Shown: positions 38,601 through 49,755 of the stretch, one piece after another
Layout of the letters: every line of letters begins with the position of its first letter
Position numbering within the stretch: position 1 is the stretch's first letter
Made by a program: the position numbers and the translations under genes
The notes under the pieces: model-generated
Database searches by the model: none
Told to the model about the DNA's origin: nothing
The model's input: only the letters and a program-made list of their open reading frames with translations
DNA from: Sporothrix humicola
Lineage: Eukaryota; Ascomycota; Sordariomycetes; Ophiostomatales; Ophiostomataceae
Assembly: GCA_021396245.1 (NCBI GenBank)
Contig: WNYE01000067.1
Coordinates: 1-64,000, forward strand
Direction: 5' to 3'
DNA: 64,000 nt

Positions 38601-39069
38601 CACCGACGCCACTCATGGGCGAGTCAAAGGCGCCCGATGGCCGCATATTGGCGCGGTGGCCGCCAAAGTTCTCGAGCGTCCGCGTCAACAGGCCGCCGCC
38701 CTTGGCCGAGATGTGCTCGAGAATCTCGGGCGGCGGCGGCTCCTGCTTGTGGATCGTCGTGATCTCGTACGCCGCCAGGTTCTTGTAGTATGCGAGCTTC
38801 AAGCTGTAGGCAGCCGACGCCTCGTTGTTGCTGAAAAGCTCGAGCGCGTTGACCATGTTGCGCCACGCCAGCTTCTCCTCGCTGATCTTGTCGTAGCCGC
38901 CATGCTCGACGATCACCTTGAACAGCTTGAGCAGGTCCACGGGCGTCTGGCCTACCTTGGGCTCTGGCTCGAAGTTGGTCCCGCGCTTTGCATGGTAGTC
39001 GCGGAGCTTGGCAATAAACTCGACGTACTCGGGCGTCTGGTCGATTGTGTGTCCCGGCTGGGGCGCCAT
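35614..39069 (-). CDS. rsc9: Rsc9/ARID2-like chromatin-remodelling subunit (ARID, RFX-type winged helix, zinc fingers)
   Basis: A single exon of 1151 residues. The ARID/BRIGHT domain spans about residues 10-108 (e.g. VDLLKLFKVIVEHGGYDKIS). A Gln/His/Gly-rich linker covers about 190-280. A long helical repeat-like region (about 330-660) is followed by an RFX-type winged-helix segment at about 668-766 (YTWLRCFFEEDP to GIRPRR). Two C2H2-like zinc-finger segments lie at about 793-860 (CGIFFGAADKMYDHILKDH and CLWAGC...HHIKTH). The Ala/Gly/Ser-rich tail ends in a short helical C-terminus. This ARID-RFX-zinc-finger order matches animal ARID2 and the fungal Rsc9 family, a DNA-binding subunit of the RSC/PBAF class of SWI/SNF remodellers acting in the nucleus. 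It is about twice the length of the 581-residue yeast Rsc9. The ATG at 39069 starts the ARID domain directly. Confidence 0.9.
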   Translation of the reverse strand: MAPQPGHTIDQTPEYVEFIAKLRDYHAKRGTNFEPEPKVGQTPVDLLKLFKVIVEHGGYDKISEEKLAWRNMVNALELFSNNEASAAYSLKLAYYKNLAAYEITTIHKQEPPPPEILEHISAKGGGLLTRTLENFGGHRANMRPSGAFDSPMSGVGDPLATPTHQDHGAGGADGTPLSGRASRGLREAPTQRVIFQPDTASTRQSRHASGQQPGGGGSGANAVGQPGGANQHHPGTPQGGPQFGAHPFPQSHQAPHQQQHPPPQQQQSHQRNASMAYNPPNSDMFSAVVQSYEPRGPVPIMLKIAEAPANAPAKFLQQQRLQRLQASGVSLNRFATRPPVPPGNEGPNIYVRCLGALRSGVQAEEAFALSHLVKISYERGDKYKFESFPGLAEGLVDKALQVGSLFYHDVEWKVAYDLDIDENDIGELDGVNGTPDILERIAQLRPRDAIDCIQTEAFADQMVLIIEAALTIRNMVTLPENAYFVADFAPCRDFLCIALNLPNRDAVVELKHCALDIAEQLTPFLVLGDDDPLYQSLLRQLDSPDRGVILTALRAIGRISMNLTETNRLGSVPPAVLNRVTQWLLLNDDELMDACLDFLYQYTAVAANVERLLRSMRAEGLVGHLVRLLSHGAKRSVKELVLQPERKLPAADEVLPLPPDLLTRLVATDEPERCYTWLRCFFEEDPDSSITQIAIWQAYQSAFLQPVQQSGRTMLGAAEFIRNVTHVFHAAGAQIQKEQTPQGEVQRFIIKGIRPRRRPISPEGQEFFRCQWRMPAQASATSGATATSAPLASPSCGIFFGAADKMYDHILKDHVRETPGADGKVANAKEREVRCLWAGCRKYPKGSKIPLADFMHHIKTHAVKAEQDIRQDQKQQQSQDGSSASGGGGVSGQQATDNGSLSDGSSSNGAQPSNPLKHQRQRSSVSNGDLMATGGAAQANGGAQGAGASGSAGGTANGASGANGANGTATTPGGSGSSSGSNKRQKRTYIVPAKTISIAYEETATMRDERNPNLPAQAAGIPLSAVLVLRNIARNATKSDVVLDERGQVVLLEDDDESLLKQQDQRESGRAGSNAPTKRNKQSQPGTPKPSAAGHTHAGANSAAAAAAQEGGGWNERLFRPVLPRLYEIMAENRALATYITSLFQLIGEEP

Positions 39070-40202
39070 CGTGGGCGACCGGGAAGAGGAGCTCGTGAGG
39101 TGGGGGGATGGGTCGTCGGACGAGTCAAATTCGGGTTTGACGGGGGTTTCGGGTGTCTTGAGGACCTGGACGTTCTCGTCTTTGTCGACGGTTTTGACGC
39201 TGTTGAAGTTCGCCTTTTTGGCGGGGTGGCCGTCGACTACCTGTTTCGCGTCGTGGCCGTCACTATCGTCGCTGTTGTCGGCGTGCTCGTCGGGCGGCTT
39301 GTCGAGCTGTGGCAGCGGTCGGCCAACAGCAAGGTTCTCAACCTTGTTTCCTTCCTGCGAGGATGCTATATTCGCGTCGATTCAAGGAAATAGGGAGCCC
39401 CAAAGCCTCGTCTTTATCGTGTCAATCGTGCCAATCGTGTCGGGCGTGCCCAGAAATATCGATAAAAAGCGTGCCGTCGTCTCAGACCGGTGCGTGTGCG
39501 ATGTGGATGGACGTTGTGGCTTCGCGCCGATGGGTCCAGACGTCGTTGGCGGATTTCCGTCTGTTTGCGCTTGGAGATGGATGCGTGTAAAGGGATGTTT
39601 GCTTGCTTGCTGAGAGACGCGCAGCAACAGCAACCGCAAGGCGACGCTAGAATTCGCGAAATCTGAGAAATGGCTACTATTTTTTCGAGGCAGGCGTGGC
39701 CCGTGCACAGAGGCGATTGGACCAATCAGGAGATGTGAATTTGCGCCACAACAAGCGTGGCTTTAACGTGAAGTGGGTCATACGAGCATCATCGCCCTTA
39801 CGACGTACGGAGGTACAAACATCACATTTATGATTTTCTGAATACATGATTTTGAATGAAGATGAATCTGAGCTGCTCGAAATTGGCCTTTGAAAAGTTC
39901 TCTTATTGAATTTGACGATACGAGTGTATGTGCCATTTTCTCTATCGGCGTGTTTGACGAAAGCAGGACGAGTGTATAGGCTGTGGATTCCACATGCTCT
40001 TCACCAAGGAGGTCATTCGTTCACATCCTGTTGAATGTTTCTATGTTTCCATTGACTGATGTGGCTTATTTTCTCTTGAATTTATCTTATAGCTCCATAC
40101 ACGACAAGATGCACATATTTTGCTCTTTCCGTTGTGACTACAGCCATGCTTTGGTCGCGCCTTCCGTTGCCGCTTTGTTTACTTCCACATCGAGAAGGAA
40201 CA
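39070..40202. other. Divergent promoter region between the ARID gene and the 40203 gene
   Basis: It holds the upstream region of the minus-strand ARID gene and the promoter of the plus-strand gene. Open frames at 39008-39613 have no domain content. The 39750-40130 stretch is AT-rich. No TATA box stands out. Confidence 0.55.
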
Positions 40203-41885
40203 ATGGGCTCTCCAGAATTTACCCCTTTCTCGCCAAGTGGTGACTATTCTCCCATTCTCTCGTCACTTCTTCAAGATACTCATCTCACTTGGCCTTGGCG
40301 TTTATCCATCCACCACATCGACGCCGACATCATGGCGCGGCGCATTGTCAGCCAGTGGGACCTCCAAGAGGTCATCACGGAGCAGAGGACAGTTACACGC
40401 ACAGCAGCGACACCGGTAACTCTACGTATAGAGTTTACCTCGTCGCCTTCATTACCTTCGTCTCAGGCATCGAGATCCTCTGATCGACAGCGTTCCCGGC
40501 TCGCAAGTAATCCGAAGCCGTCCTACCGCATTTGTATTGTGGAAGGCCAGACTGTGATAGTGAGTTTCTCCCATCTCCATTATTTGATGATACGACGCCG
40601 CTAAAAAGCGCAGAAAGAAATAGACACGAGCAAGCTAAACCCCGGCAACAGCGAAGTCCGCATCGTGCCACCGACGCGAGCCACACTGCTTTGCTTTGAC
40701 CAGGACGACCTTGCGCTAAGCGACACTGAGCGGACGGGTGGCCATTTGCAGTCACAGATTGACTCGCAATATGCTTCCCAAAATGGGACACAAAGGGTGA
40801 GAATTGATGCAGACGACTGTAGTGTCTCGCCTGCTGGGCCCTGGCCACAACTGCCATCTTGTTTCTCGCATGTCTAACACTCACAGAAAAAACGGTCGCT
40901 CCTCAAGCTGTGCTTCTTCAGCGTCAGCGATCTCAAGTCTGCCTCGCACGAGTTTATGCGCGTCGGTCTCCGATGCACGTCACTGCCAACGGCCGACAAC
41001 CGTTCGACACTGAGCAGGACATCGTCAGTTGTCTCACTCCAGGGCAGCTCTCCAGGCTCACAGGACCATGATTTCACACCGAATCCCACACCGAAGCAGC
41101 CTGCCGGTTCCCCACGTGCAGGAAGCTATGCACCCCGGACCCAGACCAGTCATCAAGTGCCCCGTGCTGCTTCTACAGCCACAACAGTCAATCCCGGTTC
41201 TCGTCTGTCTGTAGGCGCTTCCACGACGTCGCTCAAGCGAACCTACTCGGAGGCCCCGGCCGGATCCAGCGGCACGGACAGGATAAAGCGCCGGCAGACA
41301 TCGACCGTGGCCCAAGATAAACGCTCCCCTAGCCTGTTGCGTCGTGAGTCCTCTTCGGCAGATATGTTAGCATCGCCGTGGGTGCCCACTCGCACGGCAA
41401 GTCGGCCACTCAGTCGCACCCCAAATGCGTCTCGGCTTGGCAGTAGCACGCCATACGACCTTGATCGCCACGCTGAATCTCCTGTACAGTCCCCAGTGAC
41501 GCCTGGGGACATGACTGATGCGGAAGAGCCGCCACCGCGACGGGAGCTACCACAGTCGATCAAAAGACATATTTCTCGTACTTCGAGCCAGGAGGCACGA
41601 CTGACTGGCACGAATGGTCGCAGAACAGCCGTGGCAAACTCAGAGGTGCAGACAGCAGTGCCTTTTGTTGACCCCAATGTAGCATTTGTGGCTGGTATGG
41701 GTCTATTCCAGCAGCTCGCCGATCTCAAAGACGGCATGATCAAAGAGTGTCTGCGCATGACAAAAGCGCTGGGAAACAGGAGAAGCAGGGAGGCGGAAGC
41801 GCGTCTTGCCGCACGCTACGCACTTGAATTCAGCGAGCGGTTCATTGAGATTTGTCAGGACGGTGCGAGTCCTTACTGTGGTTGA
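40203..41885 (+). CDS. Probable Rec114-like meiotic double-strand-break protein
   Basis: Exons 40203-40559, 40614-40796 and 40887-41885 join to 512 residues. Donors are GTGAGT and GTGAGA; the last intron has branch CTAAC and acceptor CAG. The first 200 or so residues read as a small beta-rich fold interrupted by Ser/Gln-rich loops, ending in a helix (FFSVSDLKSASHEFMRVGL). This fits the PH-like fold of Rec114 with its closing helix. The middle is Ser/Thr/Pro/Arg-rich and disordered. The last 75 residues (about 438-512) form an amphipathic helical block, as in Rec114, where the C-terminus binds Mei4. Family role: the Rec114-Mei4-Mer2 machinery that activates Spo11 at meiosis. Assignment rests on architecture and short resemblance only, since this family diverges fast. 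The gene structure itself is well supported. It is convergent with the AA9 gene, 149 bases away. Confidence 0.45.
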
Positions 41886-42034
41886 GAGCAGATGGACACA
41901 AAAAAAAAATACAAAAGAGGGCAACCGAGGAACGAGAGCAAGTTTATTCAAACAGAGACGAGTCGCGCGGATTGAAGCCGTCGCGAAGGATAGTTCTAAC
42001 AATACAGTATACCATATCACCAAACAGCGGCCAT

Positions 42035-42784
42035 CTAACAAGTGAACACTGCCGGGCCTGGGTTCGTGTACGACGTCGGCACCGGGTAGTTGATGTTGAT
42101 CAGGATGCCCGGGTCTGTCGCCTTGTACGCGCCGGGGAACGCCACCAGATCCGACGGCGACCCGCTGCCGCCGCCCGACACTGTGACCTGCCCGCACGAA
42201 ATGTAAAACTGTGCGCCTCCCGAACTCTGCGCCACGTGCAGGCCGATATGTTCGATGCGCAGCAGGTAGTCGCCGTCCGCCAAGCACTTGGGAATCGTCA
42301 CCGACGGACTCTTGAGTCCGTTGCTCGACCACGTCAAGGCCTGTCCACCAAAGTTGGGCTGCTCCTCGTATATCTTGAACCACACATTGCCCGAGCCGTC
42401 AAAGGTCGACGCCGTCTGGCCCGAGGGTGCCTTGGCCATGTAGAATGCGAGCGGTCCCGGGTGGTAAATGTCTGGGTTGGCCTGGAAGGCAATGGTCCCG
42501 CCGGCCGTGACGTTGACGGTCTGGGCAGCAGCAGTGCCAGGGCTGAGCTCGAAGCAGCGAATGTCGTCGGATGTAACGTCCGTGACAGGGCCATTGTTCT
42601 GCCAGTTTACCGTCTTGCGGACAGCCGTCCAGTCGCCAGTCGATTTGCCGCCATCGAGCAAGGCCGAGAATGTGTCTATCACGAACATTAGTAAGGGGAG
42701 GAGAAACATCAAAATTCACAGAGCAAACTCACAATGGGCTTCGGCTGTCGTGGCAGCAAGTAGAAGGGAGGCAAAGAAGTGCAT
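42035..42784 (-). CDS. AA9 lytic polysaccharide monooxygenase (secreted)
   Basis: Exons 42784-42733 and 42675-42035 (minus) give 230 residues. The intron (GTGAGT...TAG) lies just after the signal peptide codons. A 16-residue signal peptide (MHFFASLLLAATTAEA) ends directly before His17, so the mature protein starts HYTF with the N-terminal His of the copper histidine brace. The second brace His is in IYHPGPLAFYM. The axial Tyr and nearby Gln sit in GGAQFYISCGQ. Four Cys (IRC, PKC, ISC and the final C) fit two disulfides. No CBM1 or GPI signal is present; the protein is a stand-alone catalytic domain of typical size. It oxidatively cleaves cellulose and related glucans outside the cell. On the minus strand a TATA-like GTATAAA lies about 135 bases upstream. 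Confidence 0.94.
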
Positions 42785-42918
42785 ATTGATGGCTTTGTGT
42801 ATGTATTGGCGAAGAGAGGATGCTGCTAAAGTCAAGGAAGCGCTGATGGTAAATATGAAGAGTGAGGCTGATGAGATTATCTTTTTCACTGCCAAGAACT
42901 GAGGTCCTCGTCTTCATC

Positions 42919-42925
42919 TTTATAC
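42919..42925 (-). promoter_or_regulatory. TATA-like element of the AA9 gene
   Basis: On the minus strand it reads GTATAAA, about 135 bases upstream of the ATG at 42784. This is a plausible distance for a core promoter with a short leader. A CCGGGG hexamer (minus strand, 42961-42966), matching the CreA carbon-repressor consensus SYGGRG, lies about 36 bases further upstream. A single such site is weak evidence. Confidence 0.35.
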
Positions 42926-45423
42926 TTTTGCTCGTCCTCGGATGACGCGTATCCTAGCATCCCCGGAAGCTCTTCTCTTTGATTCTTCTCATGAGAATCA
43001 TAGCTTGGATGGTTGCATAGACGAGAGTGGAGTCGCGATGTCATATTAACACCCCCTCCCTTTTCTCACGAACGAATATAAGATATTGGAGGGATATAAA
43101 ATATGCTCATCCGGGTTTGGGACGGCTTGGCTTTCATTTGGTAGCTTTTTGAAGCACTTCCTTCCTTCTTCTCTCCTTCGATGTCTCGTCGACGTTGAGT
43201 TCTTGGGTGCCCCAAACCCCGGATGGATGCCGCTGGGGAAGGGCCTTGCAATATAAAGCACTATGCACGCACCACTGCACCAAAGAAACGGAGCAAGCCA
43301 CGGCAAACACGGAAGGCCAAGCCAGTGTGGAGGGGTTAGGTATTGGGTGGTCGCTTGACCAGCTGGTGAATATAGATTAAAACAATATGCAGAGATGCTT
43401 GAGACGTTTGTGAGCAAGTAAAGCGACAGAGAAGAAATCACGCGGAGGAAAGCAGTCAGAATAACGGAAACTCGGCTTGCGGACGAATAGTGTGAATAGA
43501 GAAAAAAAGAAAAACGAAGAAGAAAATAGAGCGTCATCATATGAAAATCACAAAAAAATATAAAGATAAATCAAGCAGAAAAAGAAACACGTAGAACAAA
43601 AATCAAAATCCAAACCAAAAGTTCTGTTGTATAGCATGAAAGATGGGCAAAACCTCGCCCGCTTTGGCCGGCTTTGGCAATCGTTTCTTGGACGGGCGGT
43701 TGATGCCGTTTCTGCAATTGATGCGCTGCTGTTTCACACAGATCGCCGGAAGATGGCCAGCCGCCTTTCTGCCTTTTTGTCTGTAAAAAGATCTGATGGC
43801 ACCAGGAAATGTCAAGTTGAAGGCAAATTGTGGCCACGGCGTTTATGCAGATTTTCGCCGTTCCCATGCGCTGCCGATAAAAGAGGATCTTGGAGGACAG
43901 GGGACTTCCCATCGGCCTCGGGGCAATCTTAGCAGAGATCTCTGTAATACCTTGCCGCCATGCACATGTGGTCTCTCGTGTGACGTCAATAAAAGGAGGT
44001 ACAGGTTGAGACTTTTTGGGAAGGATCTGTGCTGTCGTGCATGAAAGAGGCGTCTTGTTCGTCTCTTTCTCTTTTTTTTTTTTTGTTATTAACTTCCTTT
44101 TATCGGGCCCTTTATGAGCATGCGTCAAGTAAAAACGAGGCTGACGTCGCTCGTTTCGACTTGAGTTGGATAGCAGTGCCAATGAAAATAATCAAATGCT
44201 TTAGTGAAACCTTTTTGCCATCGTTTCCTTCTGCTTTGAATACATTTTGTCAGCACTTAAACCTGTCTGGCGCTTCTTCTCCAAGCAAGATCCATATAGC
44301 CACGACAGGCCCTACTTTTTGAAGCCGACTTGCCTGCCTATCGGAAATCGGCGATGCTTGGCCGGATGCTTTTTGTCGTGCACGACTGCCACAGACACTC
44401 GGCGTAGCCACCTGACAGAGTATGACCGAAGCCCAAGGGTCTTTCTGTCACTCTGTCCACCCTTGTGGCCACCAAAAGAACACCAGAATGGTAGAAGAAT
44501 TTGCACAAAAGGAGCCCGACCAGGCGGTTCTGTATAACAGCCTTTTGGGTGAATTTGTATAACCGCGAGGTCGAGGCACAGAAGGCTGTATTTCGCATCA
44601 TGATTGGGCAGCCGGCAGTTTCGTCCTTGTGCGGCGGCTGGACGCCACTTCAAGAAGACGAATAAGAGGTCAAACAGGGCCTGCAAGGGCTCCTGATTTG
44701 CCAACATCCGGCCTCATGACCTCCAGGAATAGGGAGTATCAATAAACCAAAGATCAAAATCAACCGCAAGGATCGTAGCTAGGCCCACGGATTAAACGAC
44801 AAGACTCGTATTGCTCTGTGTTGCCCTCCTTTGTTTTGATTGAATCTTCTGTTCGTTTATTCTTGTTCGTTTTGTTCGTCCTTCCTATTTCGCCCACCCA
44901 CTGTCTCGGTTCGTGTCGCCTTTGGGAAATTCGTGTTAGTCCTCTCTTGTGTCTTTCAGTACATTTTTTGTTTCTTTCAGTATCTTTGTGCCTGTGTGTT
45001 TTGCAAAGGCTCAGCTGCCACCCACCGAGAACAGACTCAGAAACTCACGTATCCCGGTGCGAGTCACAAGAGCGTGGCCCGGCGCTTTTCCTGTTTTTCC
45101 TTTGCATATGTTTTGGTTCTTTCTCATTCAATTTGGTTCTCCATGGTCTCTTTGGACCCCTTCTGTCTTCTTAATTTGCTCGGCAACTTGTCACCAGCTG
45201 TATGGCCGTACAGGGGACCTCGTACTCCTCCTGGGAGCAATGGATTTGCTGTGAGGGCGGTTCTAGAAGACACTTCGTGGAAATGGTGTGGGCGAACAGA
45301 CGGCAAGCGCAGACTGTCTTGTGAAAGGCGAAGCGCTCCGTATGAATGGATCAGTCTAGATTCCCCGGTTCACGGCCTGTCAAGCTGATCTCGCTTGTAT
45401 GTCCGAGTCGAGCTCTGGGCAGT

Positions 45424-45432
45424 GATATATAA
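45424..45432 (+). promoter_or_regulatory. TATA-like box of the carboxylesterase gene
   Basis: GATATATAA at 45424-45432 lies about 100 bases upstream of the ATG at 45529. The short distance suggests a compact, regulated promoter. Confidence 0.4.
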
Positions 45433-45528
45433 CTACACGATCGATCGCCAAGTTTGGAGATCTTCGTCTTCATACATATCGTTAGTTCCTCATCCATAAA
45501 AGATAGCCCGTTTCCAATTCCTATCAGC

Positions 45529-47561
45529 ATGATCAGTCGACTTCCTAATCTTGTGCTTTTCTTGTCCTTTGCCGCCATCGGCACGACAAGTCCTCTCGCT
45601 GATGAGCCAAAGGCCTCGTCCTTGCCTATACTGAAGCTTCCGTATGCTTCATACCAAGCATCCCATTACAATTCAAAGAGCGATATGTGAGTAGCCCCCC
45701 TCCTGGTACTTTGAAAAAGGGGATATACTTACTAGACTCGGTAGATACACATTCTCAAACATTCGTTATGCAGCGCCGCCTCTTGGAGACCTCCGCTGGG
45801 CAAAGCCGGCGCCGCCATTGAGAAACAGCACGCTCCAAGATGGCAAATATGGCCATTCATGCGTCCAGACTGAGATCAAAAACTTGAATGTCGTTGGTTC
45901 CGGGAACACATCTCCCCTCGGCGCTGCAATAAACCAGTTGTAAGTGACAAAACATGTCCTTTATCCCAGACATAACCTACCTACTCACGTGTGTTGACTG
46001 TAGTGTGGCTGGAATCCCTGTGCCATTGTTCGAAACCGGGGACGAGGACTGTCTCTTCCTCGATGTCTATGTGCCTGGCAAAGCTCTTAAATCGCCATCC
46101 ACGACCAAGATGCCCGTCGTCGTCTGGGTCTATGGCGGCGCTTTTGTTTTCGGCAGCAAAACGAGCTCGGTTCCTGAGATGCCGTTCTATGCTGGTTCTG
46201 GTATGATCACGCAGTCGGACGGTGAGATTATCTTTGTGGCCATGAACTACCGCATGGGTGCGTACGGATTTTTGGCCGGCACCACCATGGAGCGTGAGGC
46301 CCTTCCAAACACCGGGTTGTGGGATCAGCGTGCTGCTTTCCAGTGGGTGCAGGACCGCATCTCCTTGGTTGGCGGCGACCCAGCACAGGTCACGGCCATG
46401 GGAGAATCCGCCGGTGCAGGATCTCTAATGCACCATCTCGTGGCCGAGGGCGGCAAGCTCGACCCGCTTTTCACAAAGGCCATCATCCAGTCCCCGGCGT
46501 ACCAGTGGATGTATGACCGTGCCGGCTCCGTCGAAAACACTTTTCAAACTTTTGCAAAGCTGGCTGGTTGTCATCAGAGTGGAGACACCACGACCGCTGC
46601 CAGTCAAAAGGCTACCATGCAGTGCCTTCGGCAAGCTGATTCCAAGACTTTCGTCGCAGCCAACAAGGCATTGATGGCCACCGTGCCGGCCGGGTCTTTT
46701 GCTGTTGGGCCGACCGCCGACGGCTCGTTTATCCGACAACTGCCTGTGCTGGAGCTGACGTCGGGCAATTATGCCAAAGGCGTCGAGGGGTTTCTGCTGT
46801 CGCATTGCGTCGACGAGTCGACACTGTTTGTGACAGGAAGCGCCTCGACGGATGCTCTCTTTAGCGATTTCGTTCACGGTATCTTTCCCAACTATACGCA
46901 CTCGACCGTAGTCAAGAAAATCCTCGAGTTTTACCCACCCATCGAGAACACCACCGGCAAGTCTGTCTATAGCAGCGAGTCTGCCCGTTATGAGGCCTTC
47001 TTGCGTGACAGTTGCTTCACCTGCAACGTGCGCCACATTACCGAGACGGTCGGCGACGACAAAGTCTGGAATATGCAGTACTCGGTGACGCCCGGGTGGC
47101 ACGGCACGGACCTTTTGCCGACGTTCTTCGACTCCAATGCCGCCGTCGACACAGCTGGCGACTGGCTCGAGGAAATTCTCGGGCTGCTGATGCCAATCGT
47201 TGGCCTCTTTCTGGGCGGCTTCAGCACGGCCGTGCAGAGCTACTTCTCATCCTTTGTGACGACCGGCAACCCCAACACCAACCGGGCCGTCTTCAACCTG
47301 CCCGATCCGATCCAATGGGACCACCCGATCAGCAACTCGAGCGGCGAGCAAATCATGGGCGTGCTGAATGTTGGCGACTTTGGTTTTAGTTTGGTCAACG
47401 ACACCCAAAACGAGAAGTCGGCGTGTGATTTCTGGCGCAATATTGCGGCTGCGGTCACAAGCTTGGGAGGATATGCACCGCCAGGCGCCGTCGTTTCGCA
47501 GTCGCTGATTAAAGTCGGCAACGACCCGAGTGCGAATTATGTTGGTGGCAACAGTAAATAA
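45529..47561 (+). CDS. Secreted type-B carboxylesterase (alpha/beta hydrolase)
   Basis: Exons 45529-45686, 45745-45939 and 46004-47561 join to 636 residues. Donors are GTGAGT and GTAAGT; acceptors are TAG. A signal peptide of about 20 residues (MISRLPNLVLFLSFAAIGTTS) starts the protein. Typical family blocks follow: YTFSNIRYAAPPLG, EDCLFLDVYVP and an oxyanion-hole loop VWVYGGAFVFG. The nucleophile elbow is GESAGA with Ser253. Likely acid Glu389 is in CVDEST and likely base His484 in GWHGTD, completing the Ser-Glu-His triad. It hydrolyses carboxylic esters outside the cell. The natural substrate (lipids, aromatic esters, mycotoxin or plant esters) cannot be told from sequence. The second and third introns fall in the usual N-terminal part. 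Confidence 0.92.
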
Positions 47562-48194
47562 AGAGGCGAGGGGAGTAACCTAGATGCAGGGTGAGACGCT
47601 CAAAACAAATGATATCCAAAATGCACAAGTCCGAAGACATTTGATGGCCCAAGATTGATAAGAATGTCGATGTATTTTTGGGAAGGCGATGAAATTGCAA
47701 AATCAAGATCAAGTCATAAAAGGGGACATCTCCAAACGTTAAGAACGTGAAAGGAATAACAAGAAAGAAAGAAAGAAAGAAAAGATGGAAACAAATCAGG
47801 ATGTTTGAAACAGTATAAGGCGTGGGTAAAAGAATGTTTAGGAGAAAGTAAAGATGGAGTTCATAAAAAAGATAACAATAAAAATCAGCTATATGAAACA
47901 AAAAACAAATCGAGGTGAGTCTCGAGTGCAAAATAAGAAAAATAAAACCTGCGAAAAGATGAAGAGCAATGAAAAAGAGAAAAGCCAAAAAGAGCCCAAG
48001 ACATGGAAAGCAAAAAGAAAAAGAAAAAGACAAAACATTTCTTGTCATGACCGTTCCCTGCTAGAATATGACATAGCGTAACAACGTTGCAGTCGAAAGC
48101 AGCGATTCAAACTCTTTTTGCTGACTCCCCTTCGTACCGTTTCTAATAAGCCGTAGTACTGGCTGGCGTGAAGCACGTTTTTTGGTACCGTAGC
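47562..48194. other. Convergent 3' spacer
   Basis: Between the carboxylesterase stop and the minus-strand Ysc84 gene stop. A-rich on the plus strand with an (AAAG)n run near 47762-47782. A minus-strand frame at 47509-48048 is Phe/Leu-rich and reflects A-rich DNA, not a gene. Confidence 0.65.
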
Positions 48195-49755
48195 TTATTC
48201 CTTCATCTTGACGTAATTGCTTGGGAAGATACCGTGTCTTGTGCCAATCATTCCTGTCCTGTATTATGTGTTAGTATTGATTCGGTTCAGGTCACAGACT
48301 ACATAACAACGCAAAAGGTTTGATACGTACCACCAGTCGTTGTCGCTCTCCGTCTTCTTCAGCACAGTGATGATGTCGCCCTTCTTGAATGCCAGGTCGC
48401 CCGGTTGGTCTGCCTCGAATGTGAATAGGGCAACGGCCTCGTTCTTCTTGAGCAGGTTTTGTTTGCTGGCAAAGTTGGGCTTCGGTGCAGCCGGCCGGCC
48501 GGGGCCCGATCGTGAGTCCGGCTTGTTGTCGTTGTACGTGTTGGAACGCGAGTTGCTGTTGAAACTGCGCGAGCCTGGGTCGTCGTAGACGTCGTCGCGC
48601 CACGAGTTGGTCGTTGCTGACCGCCGGGGCGCACCGTAGCCACCATCACGACCACCATCACGACCACCATCACGACCACCGCCACGTCCGTAGCCATCAT
48701 CGCGATCGCGGTCGTACCGGTCCCGGTCCCGGTCACCACCACGGTCACCACCACGGTCCCAAGATGGGCTGCCGTAACCACTATCGCGGACAGGTCCATC
48801 GTTGTAGCCCCGGCGGTTGTTGCCACCGTAGCCACCACCGACGTTATCGTAATTGTCATCGTACACGGGGATATCGTTGTACATGTCGTCTCCGTTACCG
48901 CCGCGACCGCCAGTGTTGAAAGCACGTGAGTTGAGAATGTTGAGCAGAGGAGCAGCCTGGTGGGGAACTGGCTCGGCACCAGATAGCAGCTCGCTGGCGC
49001 TGACCATGCGACCGTAGAGGCGGGCGTTGGCCTCCTTGCGCTCGATAATAGCGGAACCCTCGAGAGACACACCGGCGAAAAGACCCTTCGTCTTGGAGTA
49101 ACTGAAGACAGCGGCGACGCTCCTCAAGCTGGCGGCACCGGCAGCTTCGGCATTGCGACCAACGGGGCCGGCGGCGAGCGAAACATTGCCACCAAGAGTC
49201 AGGGAACCGGCTTGGGAGAAGGTCTTCACGGCCTTTGCGTCGTTGAGAATGAAAACGAAATCTGTCAACTCGAAACCAATCTGGCCACCGAAGCCAGCAC
49301 CACCGGTCGCAATGGCGCTAGGTGCGCTCCAGCTGCCGTCGGGTAGTCGCGCAATAACGAGACCGCTGCCGAAACGAGCGGAGCCGAGGAAGCCGGCCTT
49401 AATGACGGTGAGGATGGCAAGACCCTACAGAATAGGCAAAAGAGACTCGTTAGGCGCCGGAACAGCACAGTGCATGTGAAAATGCAGTAATTGGGATATA
49501 GAGTCGGATCATACCTTTGCGTCTGCCAGAACCGACGGAGGAATGACCTTTTCAGGGCCAAAAGCCTGGCGAGGGTCGATGAACGAAGCCAGAATCTTTC
49601 CGCACTTCTTGCACTCCGCTGCAGGTTTGTGATGTCAGAGCTGAAAATGCGACAGGGGCACGAGAGAGAAAGAGAGGAGGGGTAACAGCGACCAAACACG
49701 AGAAGGGAGTTTACTTACACGCCATCGACGACGGAAGGGGGTTGTTGATACCCAT
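48195..49755 (-). CDS. ysc84: Ysc84/Lsb3-type SYLF-SH3 actin-patch protein
   Basis: Four exons on the minus strand, 49755-49719, 49618-49515, 49424-48331 and 48258-48195, give 432 residues. The tiny first exon encodes MGINNPLPSSM, the hallmark start of this family. Donors GTAAGT, GTATGA and GTACGT and acceptor CAG/TAG sites keep frame at each join. The SYLF domain (about residues 10-220: PRQAFGPEKVIPPSVLADAK, LTVIKAGFLGSARFGSGLV, GFGGQIGFELTDFVFILN) binds phosphoinositides and actin. A Gly/Arg/Asp/Tyr-rich linker with GGRD repeats follows. The last two exons form an SH3 domain (ALFTFEADQPGDLAF, DWWTGMIGTRHGIFPSNYV). Family role: endocytic actin patches together with Las17/WASP and Sla1. Length and domain order are typical. 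Confidence 0.95.

Larger units (their letters stand above)
42785..45528. other. Divergent intergenic region between AA9 and carboxylesterase genes
   Basis: About 2.7 kb with promoters on both sides. Frames at 43571-44182, 44312-44707 and 44840-45388 lack ATG starts or domains. Mixed composition with several T-rich runs (for example 44075-44086). No RNA gene recognised. Confidence 0.55.

Noticed and set aside
38497..39393. 298-codon plus-strand frame
   Set aside because: It begins antisense within the ARID gene and has no recognisable motif. The ARID domain on the minus strand is unambiguous.
44840..45388. 182-codon frame with hydrophobic and Cys-rich start
   Set aside because: The start codon is TTG, no ATG begins a sensible protein, and the next gene's promoter overlaps it.
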